64,000 nucleotides of DNA, taken from NCBI RefSeq assembly GCF_000802385.1, contig NZ_JTDN01000001.1, positions 999,501-1,063,500 of the forward strand. Direction: 5' to 3'. The notes below the pieces were generated by a model. That model searched no databases and was not told where the DNA came from. It worked only from the letters and a program-made list of their open reading frames with translations. Both the position numbers and the translations under genes were made by a program. Source of the stretch: Croceibacterium mercuriale (GTDB lineage Bacteria > Pseudomonadota > Alphaproteobacteria > Sphingomonadales > Sphingomonadaceae). Of the stretch, positions 43,996 through 53,022 are shown piece after piece; the first letter of the stretch is position 1; each line of letters opens with the position of its first letter.

Positions 43996-46893
43996 ATGAC
44001 GCTATCGAACGTCATGCGGGCGACGCTGCTTGCGGGCCTCGCCGTGGTCGCCGTGCCGGTCTGCGCGCAGCAGGACAACGCACCGGCGCCGGAAGGGGGC
44101 GGCGGGGCGGACACGGCAGGCGGCGAGATCGTCGTCACCGGATCGCGCATCCAGCGGCCGGATTATGCGGCACCCAGTCCGATCGTGTCGTTCGATGCCG
44201 AACGCATCCAGCAATCCGGCACAACAAACGTCACCAGCTTCCTCCAGCGCGTACCTGCGCTGACCAACTCGCTGGACAGCACCCGGACTGCTGGCAACGC
44301 CCAAGGCGATGGCGCGATCGGTCAGATCGGTCTCAACCTCCTGGATCTGCGCGGACTTGGCCCGGCGCGGACGCTGGTGCTGGTGAATGGCCGCCGGCAT
44401 GTGTCGGGTCAGCCGGACACCGCCGCGGTCGACATCAATTCCATCCCGACCGACCTGATCGAGCGGGTCGATGTGCTCACGGGCGCGGCGTCGGCCGTCT
44501 ATGGCGCCGACGGTGTGTCTGGCGTGGTCAACTTCATCCTGCGCCGCGACTTCGATGGCGTGGCGGCGCGCGGGCAGGCCGGTATCTCCGAGGAGGGCGA
44601 TGCTGCCAACCGCTTCATCTCGCTGGTCGTCGGTCGCAACTTCGCGGACGGGCGCGCCAATCTGACGGCGGCGTACGAGTTCGATTACGGCGCCCCGCTC
44701 GCCAACGATGACCGCAGCTTCCTTGCGGGTCCGAACCGCTTCAACTTCGTCAACGTCAACGGCTACGATCCGGCTCGGCCGGGCAGCTACCAGACCGGGC
44801 CGGTGAGCGACCTGCGCTATCCCGACAGTTCGACCTACGGCATCGTCGAGATCGCCGGCGTCCGCTATCGCGGTGATGGAGCGATCTACAATCCCGGGGT
44901 ACGGCTGGACAATGACGGGTATTCGACCGGTGGGGACGACACCCCGGTAGCCGGCTATATCGGCGACATCCTCCCGCGTACGAAGCGACATGCGGTAAAC
45001 CTGCTCGGCCGGTTCGAGGCATCGGACGCGTTCGTGGTGAGCGTGGAGGGCAAGTTCGTCCAGACCGATGTGCGGACCTTGGCCGGCTATGGCGGCAACT
45101 ACCCGGCGACCATCCCCCTCGACAATCCGTTCATTCCGACCAACATCCTGGCGGCGGCGAGGAATGACGGACTGACCGCGATCGACATCAGCCGCAACAA
45201 TTTCGATATTCCCCGCCGCGGCGAGGAAGACCGGCGGCGCACCTGGCGCGGCGTGGTGGACGTGACCGGGGCGATCAGCGAGCACGCCAGCTACGACGTG
45301 TCCTACACCTACGGTCGTACCGATCTGCGCGCGACCAAGCTGAACGACCGGCTGAGCACGCAGTTCAACCAGGCGCTGGACGCTGTGCGGGACCCGGCAA
45401 GCGGTCAGATCGTGTGCCGCTCGGCCGCAGCGCGCGCAGCCGGCTGCGTGCCGGTCAACACCTTTGGCGCGAACACGGTCGATCCGGCATCATTCGATTA
45501 TTACCTGTTCAATCCGGTCAGCAATGCGCGGATCGAGCAGCACGTGGTCAATGCATCCCTGACAGGCGATTTCGGCCGCTACTTCGAACTGCCCGGCGGG
45601 CCGGTACAGTTTGCGGCCGGCGGCGAATATCGCAAGGAGTCGAGCCGCTTCCGCCCGGCGCAGGAGCTGCTCGACAACGTCTTCTACCAGTATGATGAAT
45701 ACATCATCCCGACGCCTTCGAGCGGCAGCTTCGATGTCTATGAGGCGTTTGGCGAGCTGAACCTGCCGGTGCTGGCAGACCAGCCGTTCGCGCACCTGCT
45801 GTCCTTCGGTGCGGCCGGCCGCTATTCGGATTATTCCACGATCGGCAGCACGCGCGCCTACCAGTTCAACGGGCTGTGGGCGCCGGTGGAGGACGTCACC
45901 TTCCGCGGATCATACGGCCAGTCGGTGCGCGCTCCCAACATCGCCGAGATCTTCCGGCCGCGCACGGGCACCAGCGATTTCATCAGCGACCCATGCTATC
46001 TCGGCCAGCGCGACCAGGGCACGCAATATCGCGAGGCCAACTGCCGTGCGCTGATCGCCGCGGCGGGCGGCAATCCCGACAACTTCAGCAACGCCAACAA
46101 TCCGGATGCCAACGTCAACATTCCCGGCGTGCAGCAGGGCAATGCAGACCTGCGCGCGGAAACGGCGCGCACCTGGACCGCCGGTGTGGTGCTGCGCCCG
46201 CGCTTCATCCCCCGGCTGCAGGTGGGCGTCGACTGGTACGACATTCGCCTGCGCGACGCGATCAACACGGCCAGCCCCTCCACCGTGGCGCAATTGTGCG
46301 TCGACCAGCCGACGACCGATAACCCGTTCTGCGACACTGTCAGCCGGCGGCCGGGCAACGGCTACATCAATGGCTTCGTGGTGCAGCCGGAGAATGTCGC
46401 TGCCTTCCGTACGGCCGGGCTGGAGCTGAACGCCGCCTATCAGATCCCGACCGATGCCGCCGGCACCTTCGACGTCCGGCTGGTCGGTGGATATCTCCAC
46501 CGGCTGGAGCAGATCGCCACGATCGGTGCAGATGTGGAGAACAACGCCGACCGCCCGTTCCGGCCGAAGTATAATTTGGCCTTCTCGCCCACGTGGACCT
46601 ACGATGCGGTGACGCTCAGCTACAACCTGCGCTGGCAGAACGGCGTGCGGCGGTTCAACCGGGTGACGACGAACGACAATCCGACCTTCGTCGATCCGCG
46701 TTACTTCCGGTTCAAGGAACTGTGGCAGCATAATGTGCAGGTGCAGGTGCAGGTCGACGATGCATTCACGTTCTACACCGGCGTGAACAATCTGGGGGAC
46801 CAGCGCCCGGACATCGGATTCGAGACCAACGTACCGATCTCTCCGGTCGGGCGGTTCTTCTACACCGGTATTCGGATGAATCTGGGCAGCTGA
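43996..46893 (+). CDS. TonB-dependent outer-membrane receptor
   Basis: A 965-aa receptor with signal peptide MTLSNVMRATLLAGLAVVAV...CAQQ, a TonB box region EIVVTGSRIQRPDYAAP, plug domain (QQSGTTNVTSFLQRVPAL, LNLLDLRGLGPARTLVLVNG, AASAVYGADGVSGVVNFI) and a beta-barrel ending in aromatic-rich strands (FFYTGIRMNLGS). Sphingomonads use many such receptors for glycans. Beside a sugar ABC operon it probably brings the same substrate across the outer membrane. No glycoside hydrolase is adjacent. ATG 43996 chosen; the longer frame upstream lacks a signal peptide. Confidence 0.94.
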   Translation: MTLSNVMRATLLAGLAVVAVPVCAQQDNAPAPEGGGGADTAGGEIVVTGSRIQRPDYAAPSPIVSFDAERIQQSGTTNVTSFLQRVPALTNSLDSTRTAGNAQGDGAIGQIGLNLLDLRGLGPARTLVLVNGRRHVSGQPDTAAVDINSIPTDLIERVDVLTGAASAVYGADGVSGVVNFILRRDFDGVAARGQAGISEEGDAANRFISLVVGRNFADGRANLTAAYEFDYGAPLANDDRSFLAGPNRFNFVNVNGYDPARPGSYQTGPVSDLRYPDSSTYGIVEIAGVRYRGDGAIYNPGVRLDNDGYSTGGDDTPVAGYIGDILPRTKRHAVNLLGRFEASDAFVVSVEGKFVQTDVRTLAGYGGNYPATIPLDNPFIPTNILAAARNDGLTAIDISRNNFDIPRRGEEDRRRTWRGVVDVTGAISEHASYDVSYTYGRTDLRATKLNDRLSTQFNQALDAVRDPASGQIVCRSAAARAAGCVPVNTFGANTVDPASFDYYLFNPVSNARIEQHVVNASLTGDFGRYFELPGGPVQFAAGGEYRKESSRFRPAQELLDNVFYQYDEYIIPTPSSGSFDVYEAFGELNLPVLADQPFAHLLSFGAAGRYSDYSTIGSTRAYQFNGLWAPVEDVTFRGSYGQSVRAPNIAEIFRPRTGTSDFISDPCYLGQRDQGTQYREANCRALIAAAGGNPDNFSNANNPDANVNIPGVQQGNADLRAETARTWTAGVVLRPRFIPRLQVGVDWYDIRLRDAINTASPSTVAQLCVDQPTTDNPFCDTVSRRPGNGYINGFVVQPENVAAFRTAGLELNAAYQIPTDAAGTFDVRLVGGYLHRLEQIATIGADVENNADRPFRPKYNLAFSPTWTYDAVTLSYNLRWQNGVRRFNRVTTNDNPTFVDPRYFRFKELWQHNVQVQVQVDDAFTFYTGVNNLGDQRPDIGFETNVPISPVGRFFYTGIRMNLGS

Positions 46894-46938
46894 CGAAGCC
46901 CTCTTGCCCGTGCATGCCGCACCGCACATAGGCGCGGC

Positions 46939-47694
46939 ATGCACAAGCCTGTCGACCGGTTCGAAGATTACCTGCCACTGCCTGCCTATGATGTCGTCAT
47001 CCCCTGCTACAACCGCGCGCATGTGGTCGCAGATGCGGTCGCGAGCGTGTTGGCGCAGGATCATTCGCCGGCACGCGTCATCGTGGTGGACGACGGATCG
47101 GGTGATGACAGCGCAGGAGTGATCCGCGGACTGGAGACGGCGCATCCAGGGCGCGTGACCGGTGTTATCCTGCCGCGGAACGAAGGCGCTTCCAACGCGC
47201 GCAATGTCGGCACTGCCCTGTGCCATTCGCCGTGGATCGCCTTTCTCGACAGCGACGATGTCTGGCTGCCGGGGGCGGCACGCGCGCTGGTCGGGGCAGG
47301 GCACGGCGCCGATGTGGTGGTCGGTCACTTCGCACGTGTGGAGGGTGACGGCGCTCCTGGCGCGCCAGAATGTGGCTGGTGGGGTGACGATATCCAGGTA
47401 GCGCTGGGGCAGGGCGGTGTGATCGGACCGTCGTGGTCGATCGTGCGGCGTGGCTGCGTGACGGCGGTCAACGGCTTCGACCCGAGCTTCCACAACTGCA
47501 ACGACTGGGATTTCTACGTTCGCGCGGCGGCGGCCGGCGCACGGTTCCGCCGGATTGACATGCTCGTGGCCCTGTACCGGACAGTGGCTGGCAGCCGCCT
47601 GGTCAGCGACGTCGGCGTCGGAGCCAGGAACGCGCAACGGGTGCTGGCCCATCCCTATCTGACCGCGAGGCGCCGGGCGGAGCCGGCAATCTGA
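46939..47694 (+). CDS. Family 2 glycosyltransferase
   Basis: A 251-aa GT-A fold enzyme: DVVIPCYNRAHVVADAVASV, VVDDGSGDDS, GASNARNVGT and the metal-binding SDDV (FLDSDDVWL). No membrane helices. The C-terminus is basic. It follows the TonB receptor by 45 bp on the same strand and may be cotranscribed or separate; donor and acceptor are unknown. Confidence 0.86.
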   Translation: MHKPVDRFEDYLPLPAYDVVIPCYNRAHVVADAVASVLAQDHSPARVIVVDDGSGDDSAGVIRGLETAHPGRVTGVILPRNEGASNARNVGTALCHSPWIAFLDSDDVWLPGAARALVGAGHGADVVVGHFARVEGDGAPGAPECGWWGDDIQVALGQGGVIGPSWSIVRRGCVTAVNGFDPSFHNCNDWDFYVRAAAAGARFRRIDMLVALYRTVAGSRLVSDVGVGARNAQRVLAHPYLTARRRAEPAI

Positions 47695-47714
47695 GAGGAC
47701 CGGCCCGGCGGGTC

Positions 47715-48620
47715 CTACGCGTTCTGCATACCTGATCGCCGGAGAGCGAGGCGAGCGCGGATCTCGTCCTCAGGCACAATCTCGATCATCGCGCCGGATC
47801 GCCGCAGTTCCTCGGCGCGCCGATAGTCGGCCTGTGCTGTGATGTAACGGCCAAAAGGCTGATCGTTGCTGATCACCAGCTTGGTCGTGGTGCTGCCGAC
47901 CGAGCCCATGATCCTGGCGCCGGCCGCCGCAAGGTGCTGCGCCAGCGCCCCGTTGCGCGGCGCGCCCAGAACGGCGAAGCGCTCCCCCTTTAACGGACCG
48001 GCTGCGGCGGGCTTCGGTGCGGTCACACCCCGGCTGTTTGCCGGCGTCAGCCAGCCGGCTAGCTCGATCCCGGTATGTTCGATCGCCCGCACGATCACCA
48101 TGCCTGCGGCGCGCGCATCGCTGAGCGCGTCGTGGTGCTTGTGTCGAACGCCCAAGAACTTCGCTAGGACGTTCAGCCGGTGGCTGGGAAGGTCCGGCCA
48201 GGCTCGCTTGGCCACCCGCACACTGTCGAGCCATCGCGTCTCGATCGGGGTACGGCCATGCAGCTGGCATGCTGCGCCCAGCGCACCCTTGTCGAAGGAT
48301 GAGTGGGCGACCGTGACCCTGCGGGACAGGTGGCCATCCAGTGCTGCATGGATCTCGGCGAAGGTGGGCGCCCCCGCCACATGGTCGCAGGTGATGCCAT
48401 GGATATGGGTGTTAAACGATGAGAACTCGTCAAGCGGATCGACCAGGGTCTCGTACTCGAAGATTTCGACACCGCCGGCAAAGCCGACGATGCCGACCTG
48501 ACAGATGCTGCTGACCCGCGAGCAGGCGGTCTCGACATCGATGACCACGAAGTCAGGATCGATGCCGGCAGCGGGCTGTATGGGCACGGGGAAGGGCAGG
48601 GGACGCATCAGGTGGAACAT
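47715..48620 (-). CDS. DEDDh 3'-5' exonuclease with C-terminal BRCT-like domain
   Basis: A 301-aa protein. The N-terminal DnaQ/RNase T-like fold has FVVIDVETA (D and E), HSSFDKGALG and HKHHDALSDARAAG (H and D), giving the DEDDh set. After a Pro/Ala linker the C-terminal about 80 residues (KGERFAVLGA through RSGAMIEIVPEDEI) look like a BRCT domain, as in some pol III epsilon-like proteins with C-terminal BRCT. It would degrade or proofread DNA or RNA ends. ATG 48620 or ATG 48608; the longer one is used. Divergent from the MDR gene. Confidence 0.83.
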   Translation of the reverse strand: MFHLMRPLPFPVPIQPAAGIDPDFVVIDVETACSRVSSICQVGIVGFAGGVEIFEYETLVDPLDEFSSFNTHIHGITCDHVAGAPTFAEIHAALDGHLSRRVTVAHSSFDKGALGAACQLHGRTPIETRWLDSVRVAKRAWPDLPSHRLNVLAKFLGVRHKHHDALSDARAAGMVIVRAIEHTGIELAGWLTPANSRGVTAPKPAAAGPLKGERFAVLGAPRNGALAQHLAAAGARIMGSVGSTTTKLVISNDQPFGRYITAQADYRRAEELRRSGAMIEIVPEDEIRARLALRRSGMQNA

Positions 48621-48732
48621 ACCGGGCCCGCCGCGGATTTGCACCGACGAAATCCTGTACGAACGGCCTTTGCGTGACTGACAGAACGCAAATCGCGTAC
48701 CATATGAACCCTTTGCACCAGCGGAGACGACC

Positions 48733-49857
48733 ATGAGCCTTGCAGGACGCGAATTGCGGTCGATGATCGACCAAGACGGGACATTTATCCTGACGCTTGA
48801 TGAGGTCGAGGTCGGCGATCCGGCGGGGGACGAGATTGTCGTCCGCGTCGAGGCGGCGCCGATCAATCCCAGCGACCTGGGCCTGCTGCTCGGCCCGGTG
48901 GACATGGCGACCCTCACCCCGCATGTGAATGGCCGCGTTGGCTTGATGGGCAGGGTGCCGCACGAACGCCTGGCTGGCGTTGCCGGACGGGTCGGCCGGT
49001 CCATGCCGGTCGGCAATGAAGGGGCGGGCACCGTGGTAGCGGCAGGCCGCGATGTCGCGCATCTGACGGGTTGTCGCGTCGGCGTGATCGGCGGGGGCAT
49101 GTATGCCGATTATCGCCGCCTGAAAGCGCGCGACGTGATCCCGCTGCCGGCTGGTGTGCAGGCCAGGGACGGCGCATCCATGTTCGTGAACCCGCTGACG
49201 GCGCTGGGCTTCGTGGAAACAGCTAGGAGCGAAGGCCACAAGGCCATCGTCCACACTGCAGCAGCTTCCAACCTGGGGCAGATGCTGCAGAAGATCTGCC
49301 TGGCCGACGGAGTACCCTTGGTGAACATCGTGCGCTCGCCGCAACAGGCCGAGTTGCTGCGGGCGATCGGCGCGACGCACGTCCTGAACAGCAAGGACGA
49401 GGGCTTCACCGACCGCCTGAGGGAAGCGATAGCGGAGACAGGGGCAACGATCGCCTTCGATGCAATCGGTGGCGGCACGCTGGGCGGGCAGATCGTGGAA
49501 GCCATGGAACGCGCAGCTGTCGGCCGCCTGTCGGAATACAACCGGTACGGATCGACCGAAGTCAAGCAACTGTACATCTATGGCGGGCTCGACACCGGCC
49601 CGACCATCATGAACCGGGCCGGCTTCGGGTTCCAGTGGAGCATATCGGGCTGGCTGCTGTTCCCCTTCCTGCAGAAGGCGGGCGCGGAGGTGACTGGGCG
49701 CATGCGTGACCGCGTCGTCGCGGAACTGACGACCACCTTTGCCAGCAACTATACGCGGGTGATCGGCCTGGCCGAAGCTCTCGATCCCGCTGTGCTGCGC
49801 GCGTATGAACGCAAGGGTACGGGCGAGAAGTTCCTGATCGATCCAGGCCGCGACTGA
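48733..49857 (+). CDS. Zinc-type MDR family NAD(P)-dependent oxidoreductase
   Basis: A 374-aa medium-chain dehydrogenase/reductase-like protein: N-terminal GroES-like fold (VVRVEAAPINPSDLGLL), NEGAGTVVAAG, then a Rossmann region (AIVHTAAASNLGQMLQKI, LVNIVRSPQQAELL, TIAFDAIGGG). The classic zinc-site cysteines are not obvious, so it is closer to quinone-oxidoreductase-like members. Substrate unknown. ATG 48733 is the first conserved Met. Divergent from the exonuclease gene. Confidence 0.85.
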   Translation: MSLAGRELRSMIDQDGTFILTLDEVEVGDPAGDEIVVRVEAAPINPSDLGLLLGPVDMATLTPHVNGRVGLMGRVPHERLAGVAGRVGRSMPVGNEGAGTVVAAGRDVAHLTGCRVGVIGGGMYADYRRLKARDVIPLPAGVQARDGASMFVNPLTALGFVETARSEGHKAIVHTAAASNLGQMLQKICLADGVPLVNIVRSPQQAELLRAIGATHVLNSKDEGFTDRLREAIAETGATIAFDAIGGGTLGGQIVEAMERAAVGRLSEYNRYGSTEVKQLYIYGGLDTGPTIMNRAGFGFQWSISGWLLFPFLQKAGAEVTGRMRDRVVAELTTTFASNYTRVIGLAEALDPAVLRAYERKGTGEKFLIDPGRD

Positions 49858-49894
49858 TCAAGGACATGTGGCGATGCGGCGGCGGCCGTTCGCG

Positions 49895-50251
49895 TCAACG
49901 ACCGTTCAGAGCACGCTTGGCATCGAAGACCGCATCGGCCGCCTGACCTTTGACCCGGGTGACGTCTTCGTCGAACTGGGCGACAATGGCTGGTGCGGTA
50001 AGGCCATCCATCCCTTCGCGAACCAGTCTTTGATACTCTTGCCGGCTGTCGGCCTTGGCGAACATGCGGGCGCGATGTTCGGAGATCGCAGCTTCCAGCT
50101 TGATGCGGTCGCTCGGGCCCACATCGCCGCGAGCCTCGGCCAGGCTGGTTTCGTAGGCAGCCTGGCTGCTACCGTCGATCACTGTCGGACCGCCGGCATC
50201 ACCGCAGCCGCTGACGAGGATGCAGGCAACCAGGAAAGGCGGAAGTCGCAT
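49895..50251 (-). CDS. Small lipoprotein of unknown function
   Basis: A 118-aa protein with signal MRLPPFLVACILVSGCGDAG, lipobox LVSGC, ATG 50251 after AGGAG at good spacing. The mature part is helical and charged (ISEHRARMFAKADSRQEYQRL), with no recognised family. Convergent with the MDR gene (38 bp between stop codons). Upstream is a 500-bp gene-free stretch that ends at the mobile element. Confidence 0.82.
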   Translation of the reverse strand: MRLPPFLVACILVSGCGDAGGPTVIDGSSQAAYETSLAEARGDVGPSDRIKLEAAISEHRARMFAKADSRQEYQRLVREGMDGLTAPAIVAQFDEDVTRVKGQAADAVFDAKRALNGR

Positions 50252-50751
50252 TGGTGATCTCCTGTAAACCGCGCGACAGCGCTGGCGACGTCAGCTTGGC
50301 AAACCGACCGGTCTTCGCCGCGTTCCTGCCTATGTGCCGTCGCCGCAGCGGGGGGTGGGTCCATGGAAGAGGTCGAAGGGAATGAGGCCGCTCGATCCCC
50401 GCGACCGACCATTGTTGCCGCTAATTAGAAAAGACACTTTCTCCGCCATTTAGAGATGTCACCATTTGCGGCAGCAGGGGCAGCGTGGAGCATTCCACAC
50501 GGCGCAGCGCTGACCCTGCTGAGGCGCAAGGGCAGTGGTAGGGTGCCGCGGACCCGCTGCGTCAGCAGTGGGCTTGCTCAGCTAGCCTTTGCATAGATAT
50601 GGGTGATGATCTGCCCCCAATTGCGAGCTTCTCTGAAGGCAGGATGTTTGCCAAGTTCAAAACGTTCACGGTGCCGACAGGGCGCTAAAGGGTACTTATG
50701 CTCCGGCAAGCGGTATTGCTGTACCGCTAAGCAGCTGATGGGAATCGGAAA
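50252..50751. other. 500-bp gene-free region containing the left end of the mobile element
   Basis: No convincing gene in any frame. It holds the probable promoter of the small lipoprotein (right side of its ATG), then at 50444-50462 the left inverted end of the mobile element, then about 290 bp of non-coding sequence leading to the orphan gene. Base composition becomes less G+C rich toward the orphan gene. The distance from end to gene is long for an IS, so this stretch may itself carry control signals. Confidence 0.6.
50444..50462 (+). repeat. Left inverted end of the mobile element
   Basis: CGCCATTTAGAGATGTCAC. Reverse complement of the 19-bp motif at 53046-53064 with 17 of 19 matches, including 13 contiguous. 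One clear copy only, whereas the right end carries two. Confidence 0.7.
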
Positions 50752-51507
50752 ATGTTGATTGCTCCCTTCCTGTTAATGGCTGCCGAAGTGGCCTGTCCAA
50801 CGGCGCCGGAACGGATCGAGATCTCGGCTGTGCAGATTGATGGCGAGGATATCGGTGGTGCAACTATCGCAGATGCTCCGGACCACTACCGGTTGGGAGA
50901 CCTTGTGTACCAAGGTCACGGCATCAAGATCGTCTCTTCCGATCCTCGTTTCCAGAACTTGGTTTTGGATCAGCAAGCTGGTCTGCGTCATCAGTGTGGT
51001 AATATCGTATTTCTTCCATCAGGCTGGAATGCCACTGATCCTGATCTGGCTCAAAGAAAGCTGGATATTCAAGCAAGGGTTTCAACCCGACAATCTTCTC
51101 CTGGCTCAATAGCTGCCGGCCAACTCGGCGCTGGCCCGCTGATCGACGGCTACATGCCTGGCCCTTCTTGGCCCGTATATAGCGATGGTAAGTTCTTCCT
51201 CGGCTTGATGTATCCTGAGACGGGAGCTGCAAGCACCGCGGTCGTTGCGTTTGCGTCGCTTCCAAGCTTATCGCCTGCGTTTAAATTGGCTGAGCTACCG
51301 ATGAAGCTGGACACGCTAAGTGTGGTTCCAGATATTCATGGGCCAAACAGGTACATCAATCTCACGTCGCTTGACGAGGAAGGAACGACCCACATAGTTC
51401 TTTTGCTTGATCAAGATACTGTTCTAAACATAGAGCATGATCTGTCAGAACTGAATGAAGCAGGCGATAATGAACTGTCGGGAGCAAGCTCCCGGGGCTC
51501 TCGTTAG
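50752..51507 (+). CDS. Orphan protein of unknown function in the mobile element
   Basis: A 251-aa predicted product. A short hydrophobic N-terminus (MLIAPFLLMAAEVAC) may be a signal peptide, leaving a cysteine near the mature start; three more cysteines are not obvious. The body is beta-rich and mildly acidic with no motif I recognise (VSSDPRFQNLVLD, PSWPVYSDGKFFLGLMYPE, LSELNEAG near the end). Base use is visibly lower in G+C than flanking genes, with codons such as CTA, ATA and TTA, so it looks acquired. GGAATCGGAA precedes the ATG. Convergent with the transposase. Confidence 0.6.
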   Translation: MLIAPFLLMAAEVACPTAPERIEISAVQIDGEDIGGATIADAPDHYRLGDLVYQGHGIKIVSSDPRFQNLVLDQQAGLRHQCGNIVFLPSGWNATDPDLAQRKLDIQARVSTRQSSPGSIAAGQLGAGPLIDGYMPGPSWPVYSDGKFFLGLMYPETGAASTAVVAFASLPSLSPAFKLAELPMKLDTLSVVPDIHGPNRYINLTSLDEEGTTHIVLLLDQDTVLNIEHDLSELNEAGDNELSGASSRGSR

Positions 51508-51546
51508 TACTTCTTCCTCGCTCAAGTCTGATCTTAAACTCCTTGG

Positions 51547-52956
51547 CTACCGCACGTACTCACCCAACCCACGGGCGATCAGCTCTTCGTTGGAGAGGCG
51601 AGGACCACGTGGGAGCGGTGGTCGGCCGCGACGCGCGGGCTTTGCCTTGTCTGCCTGAGCCGGCTTGGCGAACACGCCGAACGATTGCGAGCTGCGCGCC
51701 GGCTCGCTGTTGTTCCGCTTGCTGTGGTGCGGTGCCACCTCCTGCATGAGCCGGGCGACCTCCAGCGCGGCATCAAGATGTTTGTTATCGACGATCGCTG
51801 CCTGGTTCACCCGGCGCATCTTGTCGAACACGGTGTAGGGAAGGGCGCGCCCCTCGTGCCGGATCTCGATCCTGCCATCAGGGTACTCGCAGACCTCGAT
51901 CCACTTGCGCGCGAGCGCCTCGCTGACCGGCGTCGGTTCGAGGATGAACATCGCCTTGTTGTAGTGCAGCGTCAGCGCTCCGGTCACGGTCCGCTGCTCC
52001 CGCCAGACCATCTCCGCGTCGACGTTCTCGTGCGGTGCCAGCGGACGATGCACGTCGCGCGGGTCCAGCGCGGGCCGGGCGAACTGCCGATTATGCCGCT
52101 CCATGTAGGACGGCAGGAAGGCATTGGCTTCCTCGATGCTGCAGATGCCTTCGAGGCGCATGGCCTTGACCAGGCGGTCCTGCAGCGTTGCGTTGACCCG
52201 CTCGACCCGTCCCTTGGCTTGCGGCGAGTTGGCGCAGATGATCTCGATGTTGAGAGCATCCAGCGCTCGCCCGAGATGGCTCATCCCGTCGCCGTCTGCA
52301 GTTGCCATGTTGTTGCGAAACGGGCTGTGCTTATCCGAATACAGCGCCACCGGCTTGCCGTGCCGTTCGATATACGTTCGCGTCGCGCGCATATAGGAGA
52401 AGGCGCTCTCGCTCTCGACCATCTTGAGATGCATCAGCTCGCTGGTGGCATCGTCGATATAGACCAGCAGCGTGCATTGCGGGCCGCGATCCTCGAACCA
52501 CCAGTGCTTCGAGCCATCGACCTGGATCAGCTCGCCGCGGCAGTCCCGCCGATAGCGAGGCTGGTAAGGGCGAGGGCGCCGTGCAGCGCGGTCCTTCCAC
52601 AAACCATCCGCGATCATCCACTTGCGCAGCGTCTCGTGAGAAATGGTGATCTGGTGCCGTTCAGCCAGATACTCGGCCGCCAGCGTCGGACCAAAATCGC
52701 TGTAGTGCTGCCGGACGAGATTTATCACCCGAGCCCGATACTCGCTGCTGAAGCTGCGGTTGCTTGGCCGGCCGCGCTTCCAGGATACCAGCGCCTCAGG
52801 TCCACCAGCGCGCAACCTGTCCCGCAGCCGGTAGACCTGCCGGCGGCAGACGCCGATCAGCTCGGCTGCGTCCTCGATCCTCAGCTCGCCGCGGTCAAAC
52901 CGCTGCAGGGTATCGTAGCGTCCAAGCTCGCCATGGCTCATTGCCACCACCGTCAT
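51547..52956 (-). CDS. ISNCY-family transposase (DDE integrase fold)
   Basis: A 469-aa transposase: N-terminal helix-turn-helix (IEDAAELIGVCRRQVYRLRDRL), a second HTH (ITISHETLRKWMIADGLW), and a DDE catalytic domain: VDGSKHWWFE with D, YIDDATSE and YSDKHSPF, the PQAKGRVERVNATLQDR block with the final E, and a basic C-terminus (ARRGRPPLPRGP). Intact from start to stop, so probably active. ATG 52956 is preceded by GGGAGA, which lies in a hairpin (52963-52982). ATG 52941 is the alternative. Confidence 0.9.
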   Translation of the reverse strand: MTVVAMSHGELGRYDTLQRFDRGELRIEDAAELIGVCRRQVYRLRDRLRAGGPEALVSWKRGRPSNRSFSSEYRARVINLVRQHYSDFGPTLAAEYLAERHQITISHETLRKWMIADGLWKDRAARRPRPYQPRYRRDCRGELIQVDGSKHWWFEDRGPQCTLLVYIDDATSELMHLKMVESESAFSYMRATRTYIERHGKPVALYSDKHSPFRNNMATADGDGMSHLGRALDALNIEIICANSPQAKGRVERVNATLQDRLVKAMRLEGICSIEEANAFLPSYMERHNRQFARPALDPRDVHRPLAPHENVDAEMVWREQRTVTGALTLHYNKAMFILEPTPVSEALARKWIEVCEYPDGRIEIRHEGRALPYTVFDKMRRVNQAAIVDNKHLDAALEVARLMQEVAPHHSKRNNSEPARSSQSFGVFAKPAQADKAKPARRGRPPLPRGPRLSNEELIARGLGEYVR

Positions 52957-52962
52957 AAGCGC

Positions 52963-52982
52963 ATCTCCCGACCTCGGGAGAT
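52963..52982 (-). promoter_or_regulatory. Hairpin covering the transposase ribosome-binding site
   Basis: 9-bp perfect arms (ATCTCCCGA and TCGGGAGAT) around a 2-base loop on the DNA. On the transposase mRNA the 3' arm contains the GGGAGA Shine-Dalgarno, which lies 7 bases from ATG 52956. Such a stem would block initiation on long read-through transcripts, a common way for IS elements to limit transposase made from outside promoters. Alternatively it is a repressor-binding palindrome. Confidence 0.6.
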
Positions 52983-53022
52983 CATGCCACTCAAACCGCG
53001 AGCGCCGCGAGCCGTCCTCGGT

